From assembly GCA_964575975.1 (NCBI GenBank), contig CAZNTU010000050.1, forward strand, positions 1-30,906: a DNA stretch of 30,906 nt, written 5' to 3'. Positions 1 through 7,733 of the stretch are shown here, in pieces. The notes beneath the pieces were generated by a model. It did not search any database, was not told where the DNA came from, and worked only from the letters and a program-made list of their open reading frames with translations. How positions within the stretch are numbered: position 1 is the first letter of the stretch; every line of letters begins with the position of its first letter. This DNA is from G963674505 sp964575975 (GTDB taxonomy: Bacteria; Desulfobacterota; Desulfobacteria; Desulfobacterales; SKZT01). The position numbers and the translations under genes were made by a program.

Positions 1-2
1 AC

Positions 3-98
3 TCGGAACGAAACAAAGTTGTCGCCGTTGCGCGCGCTATACCGACGGCGAGAGAGTTGGTATGTTTATTTCGTTATGTGGCCCTTACGCATTCTTGA
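3..98 (+). other. Possible 3' tail of a gene cut by the window edge
   Basis: One plus-strand frame is open from the window edge to a TGA at 96-98 and would encode a tail with the short stretch NKVVAVARAIPTA. This is faintly reminiscent of the C-terminus of IS110-type transposases, but the other two plus frames also stay open to about 103-111, so openness proves nothing. No RBS or domain can be judged from about 31 residues. It is recorded only so that the edge is not treated as empty. Confidence 0.15.
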
Positions 99-557
99 TT
101 TGAAATTTTAAGTCCTTCTTCCAAAATCCGCAACAAGCGAAAATCAACTTTGTTTTCCGTTTTCAACTTTAGTAGCCTTGCGACTCCGTATTGACCACGA
201 CCTTATTTCCTTATCCGTAGGGGAAGACAGAACCCGAGGCGATGAAAATCATTCCTTTCGAAGGAAGAGATTTCCATCCGAAATCCGTTCCGAACTTTCG
301 GTCTTCCATTTCCTCGTCCCAGGGCAGGGTCGCGCCGATGTCCGGTAGCGCCGCCTTCCACGGCGGCGCTACCGGAACACCGACAATGCCTCCTCCGTCG
401 GGACCGCCCGGCGAAACGAAACAGGGCTTGCGTGCCTGAAAAGGGAACAAAGCCAGGAGGAGATTTCAGGGACGGAAAAATCGACGTTTTCATCGCCCCG
501 GCTGGAGCCGGCAAGGCGAAACGGGCGTTTCGCATTATTTTTGCCCGGAACGTATTC
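99..557. other. Intergenic stretch without a convincing gene
   Basis: No reading frame here has both a sensible RBS and a protein-like composition; the open frames overlap each other and the palindrome at 341-376. The stretch lies downstream of the minus-strand Na/Pi cotransporter-like gene, which ends at 558. The palindrome is the only structure I can support. Confidence 0.6.
341..376. repeat. Perfect 15-bp inverted repeat (REP-like palindrome)
   Basis: TCCGGTAGCGCCGCC (341-355) and its exact reverse complement (362-376) flank a 6-nt loop. It contains the core TAGCGCCG, which also occurs in the palindrome at 27633-27672. There is no T-run on either side, so it looks more like a dispersed REP-type element than a rho-independent terminator, although it could protect or end the 3' end of the minus-strand operon. 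Confidence 0.7.
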
Positions 558-2216
558 TCAGGTCGTTTGAAGACCTTCTGATTTGCTTTGGCACAATCGG
601 TGCAAAAGCCAGATGCTTCCTTCGATCTGTCCTAGCGCGGCCAAAAGAAGTTGGCGTTCCCGAGCGGTGTAACGAACTCCGTCCTCGAGATAGCGGCGGC
701 GCATGTTTTCCATATTCGGGCCGTGATTCGAAGTCATGTCCCGCAGCATTTCCAGTTGTTTGGGATCGGTTTCGGACAAGGATTCGATGGTTTCCTGCAC
801 CAGCGCGTCCAGCGCCTCGACCCATCGTGTCGCGGTCTCGCGGGACGGGCCGGTCAGTTCGTTGTTGCCGCATGTCTTGAAGAGGAGTTGGAGGCGTTGC
901 ATCAATGCATCCGACATCTCCTGGATTTGGAGGCCTCTTATTACGTTAGCGGCCGTGTGCGCGGCCAAATCCTGACTGCAAAGCCGCTCGCCGAATTCCG
1001 TAATCTCGCGGTTCAAGGACGCAAGGGACTGTGGCAAGGTCGCCAGCGCGCGAGGATTCGTCCTTTCCGGCCGGCAAATCCCGTCGAGAAGCCCCGGCAG
1101 GGCTTGAAGATAGCGACTTTGCTCTTTGTCCAACAGCGAAACCGCCAATTCCGGCTCTAGGATGGCCTTGGCGAAAAGAAATCGCGGCGTCGAGAGGTCC
1201 TCCGCCTCGGCGGCTCGGCCGGCCCCGATGCGGTTCAGCAGACGCGCGGCCTGGGGCACCCAGGGCAGCAGCATCAGAGTGTTGAAAGCGTTGTAGCTGG
1301 TCACGAACGCGGCGATCGCAAGCGATGCCATGGGATAGCTGGTAACGCCTCCCGTGACGACCGGAACGCCCGGATCTCCGCCCACGACAAAAGAGGTCCA
1401 GGCCAAGTAGAGAGGGAAAGCGACCGCCGCGACAGTCACTCCGACAAGGTTGAAGCACAGATGGGCGTAACTGGTCCGTCGCGCGTTGATGGAAAGCGTC
1501 GCGGCCGCAAGCAATGCCGTCATCGTTGTTCCGATTTCGGCTCCGAGTACGATGGCGAGAGAGGTTTGCCAGTCCAACACGCCCGAAATAGCCATGCCCA
1601 TAATAATACCGATCATGGCTGAGGAGGACTGAATGATCCCGGTCACTACAGCGCCGAACAGAATGCATTTGAAGATTCCTAGCAGGGAATCGGCGTGGAA
1701 AAAGGCAAAGAGCGCCAACAATTCGGGCATGTCTCGAATCGGCCGAAACCCGGAGGTCATCAGTTCGAGGCCGAAGAAGATCATGCCAAGGCCCAGGACC
1801 GCCATGGATGCGTGATGGGCCTTGTCGTTGCGGGCGAAGACGAAGGTTATCGCGGAGGCTCCGAGGACGGGAAGGCCGTACTTGGCTAAGGGCAAGGCGA
1901 TGAAGAGGCTGGTGACAGTGGTTCCAATGTTGGCGCCCATTACCAGCGCGATCGCCTGCTCCAAATTGATGATGCCGCTATTGACGAAGCCGACGATCAT
2001 CACGGTCACCACCGAACTTGATTGCACCACCCCGGTCACGAAGGTGCCGGTCAGCATGGCGGTGATCCGGGTGCGGGCGAGACGCTCCATGATGGAGCGC
2101 ATCCGCGCCGCCGCAAGGGAGCGGATTCCGTCGGAAAGAAAATGCATGCCGAGCAGGAAGACGCCTAATCCGCCAAGAGCTTGAAAAATCATTTGTTCCA
2201 CATGAATAGAGGTCAT
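558..2216 (-). CDS. Na+/phosphate cotransporter-like protein with PhoU-like C-terminal domain
   Basis: Inner-membrane protein of the Na/Pi cotransporter (NptA/YjbB-like) family, predicted to move phosphate or a similar anion coupled to sodium. Two inverted-repeat halves are visible, each with the family's QSSS motif (VVQSSSVVT near residue 65 and IIQSSSAM near residue 200) followed by GANIGTTVT and GAEIGTTMT. About eight hydrophobic segments fill residues 10-330. The last 220 residues are a soluble helical region typical of the PhoU-like tail. The ATG at 2216 has a GTGGA Shine-Dalgarno and gives 552 residues; an upstream in-frame TTG at 2231 is less likely. It follows the cysteine-cluster gene by 51 nt on the same strand and is probably the last gene of the sensor-kinase operon. 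Transport direction and substrate cannot be read from sequence; YjbB-type members are reported to export phosphate. Confidence 0.88.
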   Translation of the reverse strand: MTSIHVEQMIFQALGGLGVFLLGMHFLSDGIRSLAAARMRSIMERLARTRITAMLTGTFVTGVVQSSSVVTVMIVGFVNSGIINLEQAIALVMGANIGTTVTSLFIALPLAKYGLPVLGASAITFVFARNDKAHHASMAVLGLGMIFFGLELMTSGFRPIRDMPELLALFAFFHADSLLGIFKCILFGAVVTGIIQSSSAMIGIIMGMAISGVLDWQTSLAIVLGAEIGTTMTALLAAATLSINARRTSYAHLCFNLVGVTVAAVAFPLYLAWTSFVVGGDPGVPVVTGGVTSYPMASLAIAAFVTSYNAFNTLMLLPWVPQAARLLNRIGAGRAAEAEDLSTPRFLFAKAILEPELAVSLLDKEQSRYLQALPGLLDGICRPERTNPRALATLPQSLASLNREITEFGERLCSQDLAAHTAANVIRGLQIQEMSDALMQRLQLLFKTCGNNELTGPSRETATRWVEALDALVQETIESLSETDPKQLEMLRDMTSNHGPNMENMRRRYLEDGVRYTARERQLLLAALGQIEGSIWLLHRLCQSKSEGLQTT

Positions 2217-2267
2217 ATGTTCCACTTTCAAAAGGGTTCGTGATACGCGAATGGCGACATCCGCAGA

Positions 2268-3101
2268 TTAACGAAAAATTCTCCCGAGCCTCTCCAGAAT
2301 TCCGGAAATCGCGGATTCCGCGTTTTTCAGCGCGTCTTTCGATTCGAATTCGGATTTGAGGCCTCTGAAGATCGCGTCGTACTTCGAAGGCGCGACTCCC
2401 AAGGCCGCATAGTCGATTTCAGGGGAGACGTATAGTCGGTCGTTGAAGAAATAATGGGCGGGGTGAAATCCGTTCTTTTTGCGAAACGGCCAGGAAAGCT
2501 TGAGACGCATGAATTCCCGAACCGCTCCCAGGGCGTCGTCGTTTCGCCGGAAGAGGTTGGCGTCCAAGGGTTTCCCGGAAATTTTCGAAAGTTCCGAGAA
2601 AAAGTTGTCGATCATCTCGGATTCCGTGACGAACAGGCCGAAAACGTGCCAGTCCCATGCGGCCATTCGGATAATTTGTTTGGGGGCGGCCGAAACGGAC
2701 CCGTACGTCGGGCAGAAATACTGGCGGCAGGCCATGGCTCCGTAATAGCTCAATCCCCGAAAATCCAGGCCGTTGGAACCCTCGGCCAAAGGATGAAGAA
2801 GGCATCCCACCCTGTTTCCGTTTTCGCCGACAAAACCGATGAACGGGCAATGATGGAATTCGGGGTAGGGCCGGTTCTGGTTTTCCCGTTTTTCGACCTT
2901 TTCCTTGAATTCGAGAATCGCGTCCATGTCGCGCGGGATTTTCGCGCAATCCCCGGTCCTTCGCGCGAGCATTTTCGTCAAGGCCGGTTTCGATGCGTCG
3001 GCCGTGTTGTAAAGCCCGCAGCACGCTCCGCAGGATACGTTCTCTCCGACCTGGCAAAGATAGACCCCGCCGGGAACCAGATCGTCCATCTCGTTTTCCA
3101 T
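2268..3101 (-). CDS. YkgJ-like CxxCC cysteine-cluster protein
   Basis: Soluble 277-residue protein with an N-terminal cysteine cluster. C16, C24, C27 and C28 (CGACCG) are followed by C52, HHC at about 85, C100 and two more cysteines near 125-130 (ACRQYFCP). This arrangement matches the YkgJ/CxxCxxCC family, thought to bind zinc or an iron-sulfur centre; the reaction is unknown for most members. The C-terminal half has no motif I recognise. The ATG at 3101 has AGGGG at good spacing, and the gene begins only 10 nt after the stop of the upstream sensor kinase, so the two are almost certainly co-transcribed. A role as metal- or redox-responsive partner of the kinase is possible but is inference. 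The length is greater than that of minimal YkgJ proteins, so an extra domain may be present. Confidence 0.75.
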   Translation of the reverse strand: MENEMDDLVPGGVYLCQVGENVSCGACCGLYNTADASKPALTKMLARRTGDCAKIPRDMDAILEFKEKVEKRENQNRPYPEFHHCPFIGFVGENGNRVGCLLHPLAEGSNGLDFRGLSYYGAMACRQYFCPTYGSVSAAPKQIIRMAAWDWHVFGLFVTESEMIDNFFSELSKISGKPLDANLFRRNDDALGAVREFMRLKLSWPFRKKNGFHPAHYFFNDRLYVSPEIDYAALGVAPSKYDAIFRGLKSEFESKDALKNAESAISGILERLGRIFR

Positions 3102-3111
3102 CTTTTTGCCC

Positions 3112-6100
3112 CTATGCCGCCGTTTTCTCCTGCGGTCGTCGAAAAGGCAGGCGTATGCTGAACGTGCTTCCCTTGCCCAATTCCGATTCGAATTCCATGG
3201 AACCGCCGTGCTCCTCGATCAGTTTCCTGGTGACCAGCAATCCGAGCCCCGTTCCTTGCGAGCCTTTCGTGCTGAAAAAAGAGGAAAAGAGCTTTTCCTG
3301 GACCTCGTCGGTCATGCCGGAGCCGTTGTCCGCGACATCGAAACGAAGAATGTCGCCGCCTTCGATTTTCGACGAAACGGTTACGCGGTGTTTTTTCTCC
3401 GCGCTTTGGTCGAAAACGCAGGCGTCGATTGCGTTGGACACAAGGTTTAGCAGGCTTCGGTAGAGCGTTCGGGGATCGAGGAGCAACTCTCCCATATCGG
3501 GGGCGAAGTCCGCTACGATTTCTATATTGTGCGTGGCGGCCTTTTGTTGCATCAGCTCGCGGACTTCCGACGCCACGCGGAACGGAAAGCACGGTTCGGG
3601 CTCGCTTTCCCTTTCCTTGGAATAGGACAGGAGGTCCTGCACCAAGTCCGATGTCCGGCCGATGTTCCGCTTCACCATGTCCCATCCGTCTTCGAGCTTG
3701 TCGGGCTTGTTTTTGTGTATCCCGACATCGACCAGATAGCTTCCGCCCTTGAGCCCGTGAAGGATGTTCTTGATGCAATGAGCCATTCCCGCGACCGTCT
3801 GGCCTATGGTGGCCAGTCTTTCCGACTGGAGAAGCTCCCCTTCCAGTCTTTTGATTTCCCTCAAGTCCTGGAAGAAAGCGACCGTTCCCATCATTCGATT
3901 CTTTTCGTGCAGGATGCTCCCGGAAAACCTGACGGGAATTTGCTCGGAATCCTTGGACAAAATGGTCGTTTCCCTCCAGGGAATGCTCAAGTCCGTGCCG
4001 TCGGAGGCAAGGGTCTCCTTGAAACTGTCCGTGACGGCTTCGGTCAGAATTTTTCGGGCGTCCATTTTCCCTATCACTTCGTCGGAGAAGTATCCGAAGA
4101 TCCGCTCGGCGGAAGGGTTGAAGACGACGACGTTCCATTTGTCGTCCGTGGCGACTATGCCGTCGTTGGAACTTCCGATCAATTTGGCCTGGAACTTCGC
4201 CCTCCTCCTGATTTCCTCGTGGAGCATGGAATTTTCGATGGCCACCCCGATTCGATTGCCGATCAATTCCATGGCGCGAGCGTCGTCGGGATTGAAATGG
4301 CCCGGCTCTCTCGAGGCCGCCCGAATAACGCCGAAGGTCTTCCTCTCCTTGTCCAGTATGGGGATATAGACCAGGGATCTCATCGCCTCCTGCCTTAGAA
4401 GCTTGATCTCGTAGTCTTCGGAATCTTCCAGCGCGTTCAAGTCGTCAACGATCCTCAGTCTTCCTTCCCTGGCCGTCTTTCCGACAAGGCCCGTGTCGTT
4501 TACGACCCGGTTTTGGTAGCAAAGGTTTTCCGAGAAACCGAAGTTGTAATTGAGGAAAAACTTGTTCTCTTCCCCTCGAATGAAAATGCAAAAACCCTCT
4601 ATCGAAAAAATAGCGGCTGCCTCTTCGATGGCTTCGTCTATTCTTTTCTCCAGGCTCGACGAACTGCTCAATGTCGCATAGATGGAACAGAAGGCGGCCA
4701 ATTCCCTGGTGTGTCTTTCCCTTTCCCTTTCGGCCTTTTTGTCTTCGGTCTTGTCCCAGATGGTTTCGATGGCGCCGACGACTTTTCCATCGGGCGTCTT
4801 GATAGGCGCGGCGGTGAACCAACACCATTTTCCGTTTTTCCCGAGATGGGGAAAAAAAATTTCGGCTTCGTAGGCGCCTTCGATAAGCGCCGATTTCCGC
4901 CATCTTTTCCCGTAAAGCTTTCTGATTCCCGTTTCGTCGATTTCGTCGAGAATCACGTCGGCCATCGACGGCCTTTCCTTTTCATAGAAGGGCGCCCACT
5001 GTTTTTTCGACCCCACCATTTCTCTCGCCGGGTACCCGGTCAATTTTTCCAGGGCCTTGTTCCAGTGCGAAATCGTATGGTTCCGGTCGATGACGAAAGT
5101 CGGTATGGTGCTGCCCTGGATTGCCTGCGACATGATCCGCTCGCTGGCGGTCAGCTCCGCGACCTTGTCCGCCAATTCCTTGTTTTGACGCTCCCGTTCC
5201 TCCTCCGCGCGTTTTTCTCTTGTCTTGTCCCAGAGCGTTTCGATCGCCCCGATGATGGAACCCTCCGGAGACCTTATGGGTGCGGCGGTGAAGTAGAGCC
5301 ATTTGCCCCCGTCTCCCAAATGCGGGAAGAAATCCTCGGCCTCGTAGGCGTCCTGGATCAGTCCGGACTTTTCCCAGCGCGTCGTGTAAAAGCGCCAAAG
5401 ATCCTCCTCCTTGACGCCATCGAGAACCAAATCGGCGAGGGTAGAGCGCTTTTCGTCCCGGAACGGCTTGCAATGGTCGTCGGTGCCGATCATGTCTTTG
5501 GCCGGAAAGCCCGTGAGGTTTTCGCAGGCGTTGTTCCAATGGGTCACGATGTGGTTTCTGTCGATGACAAAGGTCGCGATGGAAGAGCCTTGCACGATTT
5601 GCGACATGGCCCATTCGTTCCATTCGAGTTCCTCGCGTATGCTTCGGGCGTAGGCGTCCCGGTCCTTGTTCTTTTGCAGAACGTAATCGTAGAATTCCTC
5701 GAAAAGAGCCTCGACCTCTTCCGTATCGTTCCTTCGGCTCCGAATCCTTTCCGCGATTTCAATCTTTTTCGCCTTGACCTGGAAATAATCCATGACCGAC
5801 CGGGCCTCGTAGTGGTCCACGACCAGCGCCCACGGCGGCTTGGCTTCCTTGATAAGTTTTTTCAGCCGGTCGTCGCCGGTCAGTTCGACGACCATGTCGA
5901 AGTCTTTTATCGACAACAGCTCGTTGAAATCGCTGGTGGTGAATATCGATTTTTCCCTTGCGTATTTCAGTCCGACGGCGTCGAAATCGAGGTCGGCCGC
6001 TCCGACTATTTCCGGCCTTTTGTCGGGGTCTCCCTCCGCGAATATCGCCTCCAAGAGCGCTTTGCATCGCTTCCCCCCGCCCACGACGGCTATTTTGGAT

Positions 6101-6120
6101 TTTTCCATGTTCGCGATCAT
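3112..6120 (-). CDS. Soluble hybrid-architecture sensor histidine kinase: Rossmann-like + PAS-PAS-GAF-PAS + HisKA/HATPase
   Basis: A 1002-residue kinase with no membrane segment. Residues 8-112 look like a Rossmann-type nucleotide-binding domain of the Gfo/Idh or homoserine-dehydrogenase kind (KIAVVGGGKRC, then AADLD, then VVELTGDD). A coiled linker leads to two tandem, clearly duplicated PAS domains (about 173-300 and 330-457; both contain TFVIDRNH and WFTAAPI or LYFTAAPI). A GAF domain follows (about 475-632) and a third PAS (640-755). The H-box is around H781 (AGMAHCIKNIL), the N-box LLNLVSNAIDAC near 891-901, G1 DNGSGM at 931 and G2 GTGLGL at 956. There is no receiver domain, so phosphate must pass to a separate regulator. 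The ATG at 6120 has AGAGGA at good spacing; the frame is open back to 6348 without a comparable RBS. It heads an operon with the CxxCC protein and the Na/Pi-like transporter. The ligand is unknown; a cytoplasmic redox or metabolite signal is inferred. Confidence 0.9.
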   Translation of the reverse strand: MIANMEKSKIAVVGGGKRCKALLEAIFAEGDPDKRPEIVGAADLDFDAVGLKYAREKSIFTTSDFNELLSIKDFDMVVELTGDDRLKKLIKEAKPPWALVVDHYEARSVMDYFQVKAKKIEIAERIRSRRNDTEEVEALFEEFYDYVLQKNKDRDAYARSIREELEWNEWAMSQIVQGSSIATFVIDRNHIVTHWNNACENLTGFPAKDMIGTDDHCKPFRDEKRSTLADLVLDGVKEEDLWRFYTTRWEKSGLIQDAYEAEDFFPHLGDGGKWLYFTAAPIRSPEGSIIGAIETLWDKTREKRAEEERERQNKELADKVAELTASERIMSQAIQGSTIPTFVIDRNHTISHWNKALEKLTGYPAREMVGSKKQWAPFYEKERPSMADVILDEIDETGIRKLYGKRWRKSALIEGAYEAEIFFPHLGKNGKWCWFTAAPIKTPDGKVVGAIETIWDKTEDKKAERERERHTRELAAFCSIYATLSSSSSLEKRIDEAIEEAAAIFSIEGFCIFIRGEENKFFLNYNFGFSENLCYQNRVVNDTGLVGKTAREGRLRIVDDLNALEDSEDYEIKLLRQEAMRSLVYIPILDKERKTFGVIRAASREPGHFNPDDARAMELIGNRIGVAIENSMLHEEIRRRAKFQAKLIGSSNDGIVATDDKWNVVVFNPSAERIFGYFSDEVIGKMDARKILTEAVTDSFKETLASDGTDLSIPWRETTILSKDSEQIPVRFSGSILHEKNRMMGTVAFFQDLREIKRLEGELLQSERLATIGQTVAGMAHCIKNILHGLKGGSYLVDVGIHKNKPDKLEDGWDMVKRNIGRTSDLVQDLLSYSKERESEPEPCFPFRVASEVRELMQQKAATHNIEIVADFAPDMGELLLDPRTLYRSLLNLVSNAIDACVFDQSAEKKHRVTVSSKIEGGDILRFDVADNGSGMTDEVQEKLFSSFFSTKGSQGTGLGLLVTRKLIEEHGGSMEFESELGKGSTFSIRLPFRRPQEKTAA

Positions 6121-6360
6121 TCTTCGTGTCCTCTCAGGCGTATAGTAAGAAATGACAAGAAATCGTTGGTCGCCCGGGTTTCGTTGCGACTTTCGGGAAA
6201 TCAACCGGCTTCGTCCATGTAAAATACGTCCCGATTTTACCAAATCCCCGGGGCTTCCCGCCACCACGAGTTTGTCCACGACCTCGCTGATGGTAATATC
6301 AAAAATAAGCGAATTTGCGCAATCCCCAAAAAAAACGAAACGGGTCAACCCGATCCCTCA

Positions 6361-6398
6361 AAACAAAAAAGGTCTCCGGAAGTAACCGGAAACCTTTT
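6361..6398 (-). terminator. Rho-independent terminator after tRNA-Lys
   Basis: On the minus strand, downstream of the tRNA-Lys gene, a 13-position stem with one mismatch (right arm 6386-6398, left arm 6367-6379, 6-nt loop) is followed by a run of T's. The core pairs are CCGG with CCGG and AAAGG with CCTTT. It ends the tRNA transcript about 8 nt beyond the encoded CCA. Confidence 0.8.
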
Positions 6399-6405
6399 GT
6401 TTTCT

Positions 6406-6482
6406 TGGTGGGCCGTGTTGGAATCGAACCAACAACCTACTGATTAAGAGTCAGGTGCTCTGCCTAGTTGAGCTAACGGCCC
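6406..6482 (-). tRNA. tRNA-Lys (anticodon CTT)
   Basis: A complete cloverleaf is visible on the minus strand. The 7-bp acceptor is GGGCCGT with ACGGCCC, discriminator A, and the CCA is encoded. The D-arm contains AGCTC...GAGC, the anticodon loop reads CTCTTAA (anticodon CTT) and the T-arm has GGTTCGATTCC. The tRNA reads AAG codons. It is followed by its own terminator. Confidence 0.96.
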
Positions 6483-6675
6483 GACAGCGTCGCCTTTGGC
6501 TGCGAACAAAAAGGGACTCTATATTTTTTTGTTTCGTCTGTCAACAGATTTTTTGCGAAATCAACCGAACAATATTTGACGACGGGGCCACTGATTGTTG
6601 ACATGATCAAGTCCTCTCTTTATACTCTGAAGCATTGTCCGGATATGGCGCAACAAAATCCCGAGGATGGATGAC

Positions 6676-7476
6676 ATGGCGAAAAAGAAGGCTTTGGTCG
6701 TCGATAACGATTTTTTCTTCGTAGAGTTCTTCAGCGAGCTTCTGGAAAAGAAAAACTACGAAGTTTTCAAGGCGTACAACGGGAAGGAGGGCATCGATAC
6801 TTTGAACGAAGAGGCGATCGACCTTCTGTTCGTCGATTTCGTGATGCCCAAGATCGACGGGAGGCAGCTTATCAGGTACGCCAGGGAAAAGTTCCCGGCT
6901 TCTCCTTTTCCGATCGTCGCCGTCTCGGGAACGATAATCGAACAATTGGACGACCTTCAGGACATCGGGGCCGACTATTACGTCGCAAAAGGCCCTTTGG
7001 ATTTAATGGCCGAACAGCTGAACCAGTTTGTCGACAGGATCGGAACCGGCCCGGCGACAGGCATGTCGGGAAAAAGAGTCATCGAGCCGGGTATGATCTT
7101 TCCCCGCAGGGAAGCGATGGACCTGCTTGATTCGCTGCGTTTCCAGGTAGCGATTTTCGAAAGCGTGGGGGTCGGAATCATAACCGTGGACAAGGACAAG
7201 AGCATTTTGAACGCGAACCGGACCGCTTTGAAGATGCTGGAGAAAACGGCCATCGAGGTGGTCAGCAAAAGAGCGACGGGATTGTTCTCGAATACAGACG
7301 CGGAGACTTTGTTGGAAATCATGGGGAAGTTGCTGCGAAACAAAAAACTCGACAAGCTCAAATTCGACGCTTTCATAAACGGGGAACGTTTGAGAGTAAT
7401 AGTTTCGTTGTTCGACTTGAAGAGCGAATGCTGCGGATGGGTTTTGGTATTGGAAAACGGATTCGATTCGGCTTGA
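6676..7476 (+). CDS. Response regulator receiver with C-terminal PAS-like domain
   Basis: A 266-residue cytoplasmic protein. The N-terminal receiver (about 1-118) shows the acidic pair in LVVDND, the phosphorylation aspartate in LLFVDFVMP (about residue 54), a conserved serine in AVSG and the lysine in VAKGP. Residues 150-260 resemble a small PAS domain (GVGIITVDKDKSILNANRTA). There is no DNA-binding or enzymatic output domain, so it may act by protein contact or feed a phosphorelay. The ATG at 6676 is chosen because GAGGA lies 8 nt before it; the ATG at 6667 would directly abut the Shine-Dalgarno. It is transcribed away from the sensor kinase at 3112-6120, which lacks a receiver, so the two could be partners, although tRNA-Lys lies between them. 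Its stop codon is 7 nt from the 3' end of the convergent tRNA-Sec. Confidence 0.85.
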   Translation: MAKKKALVVDNDFFFVEFFSELLEKKNYEVFKAYNGKEGIDTLNEEAIDLLFVDFVMPKIDGRQLIRYAREKFPASPFPIVAVSGTIIEQLDDLQDIGADYYVAKGPLDLMAEQLNQFVDRIGTGPATGMSGKRVIEPGMIFPRREAMDLLDSLRFQVAIFESVGVGIITVDKDKSILNANRTALKMLEKTAIEVVSKRATGLFSNTDAETLLEIMGKLLRNKKLDKLKFDAFINGERLRVIVSLFDLKSECCGWVLVLENGFDSA

Positions 7477-7483
7477 AGTTTTT

Positions 7484-7581
7484 TGGCGGAAGTGCATGGG
7501 AATCGAACCCACCCGGGACGGTTTTAGCGCCCCACACCGGATTTGAAGTCCGGGAGCCCCACCAGTGAGCTGCGCACTTCC
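7484..7581 (-). tRNA. selC: Selenocysteine tRNA (anticodon TCA)
   Basis: A 98-nt gene with every hallmark of bacterial tRNA-Sec. It has an 8-bp acceptor (GGAAGTGC with GCACTTCC), discriminator G followed by encoded CCA, and an anticodon arm CCGGA-CTTCAAA-TCCGG with anticodon TCA. A long variable arm follows (GTGGGGCGCTAAAACCGTCC), then the T-arm GGGTTCGATTCCC. It decodes UGA as selenocysteine with SelA/SelB and a SECIS element. None of these partners is in the window, so selenoproteins must be encoded elsewhere. Confidence 0.96.
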
Positions 7582-7599
7582 CTATTGGCGACACGAACT

Positions 7600-7628
7600 A
7601 AAATTCGGGAAAAAACCTCCCGAATTTT
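7600..7628. terminator. 11-bp stem-loop, probable terminator of the plus-strand regulator transcript
   Basis: AAAATTCGGGA (7600-7610) pairs perfectly with TCCCGAATTTT (7618-7628) across a 7-nt loop. The arms end in A's and T's on both strands and the plus strand continues T-rich. Transcription from the regulator at 6676-7476 would cross selC in antisense before stopping here. On the minus strand it lies just 5' of selC. Confidence 0.5.
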
Positions 7629-7733
7629 CAAAAGGTTTATTTTATTGTTTTAATTCGTTTTGTCAATGCTTATTTATTTCCGATGAACAAATCTCGCAAT
7701 TGACAAGATACATGTGCCGACGGAGCATTAATT

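Noticed and set aside
203..535. Minus- and plus-strand frames in the left intergenic region
   Set aside because: They overlap each other and the palindrome at 341-376, have no RBS, and their translations are arginine/proline-rich without any domain.
2978..4138. Long minus-strand frame overlapping the kinase and CxxCC genes
   Set aside because: Arginine-rich shadow frame; both genes it overlaps have strong motifs and good start signals.
4513..6222. A 569-codon plus-strand open frame opposite the sensor kinase
   Set aside because: It is the complement of a gene with clear PAS, GAF and kinase motifs; its own translation has no recognisable fold and is a by-product of G+C-rich codon use.
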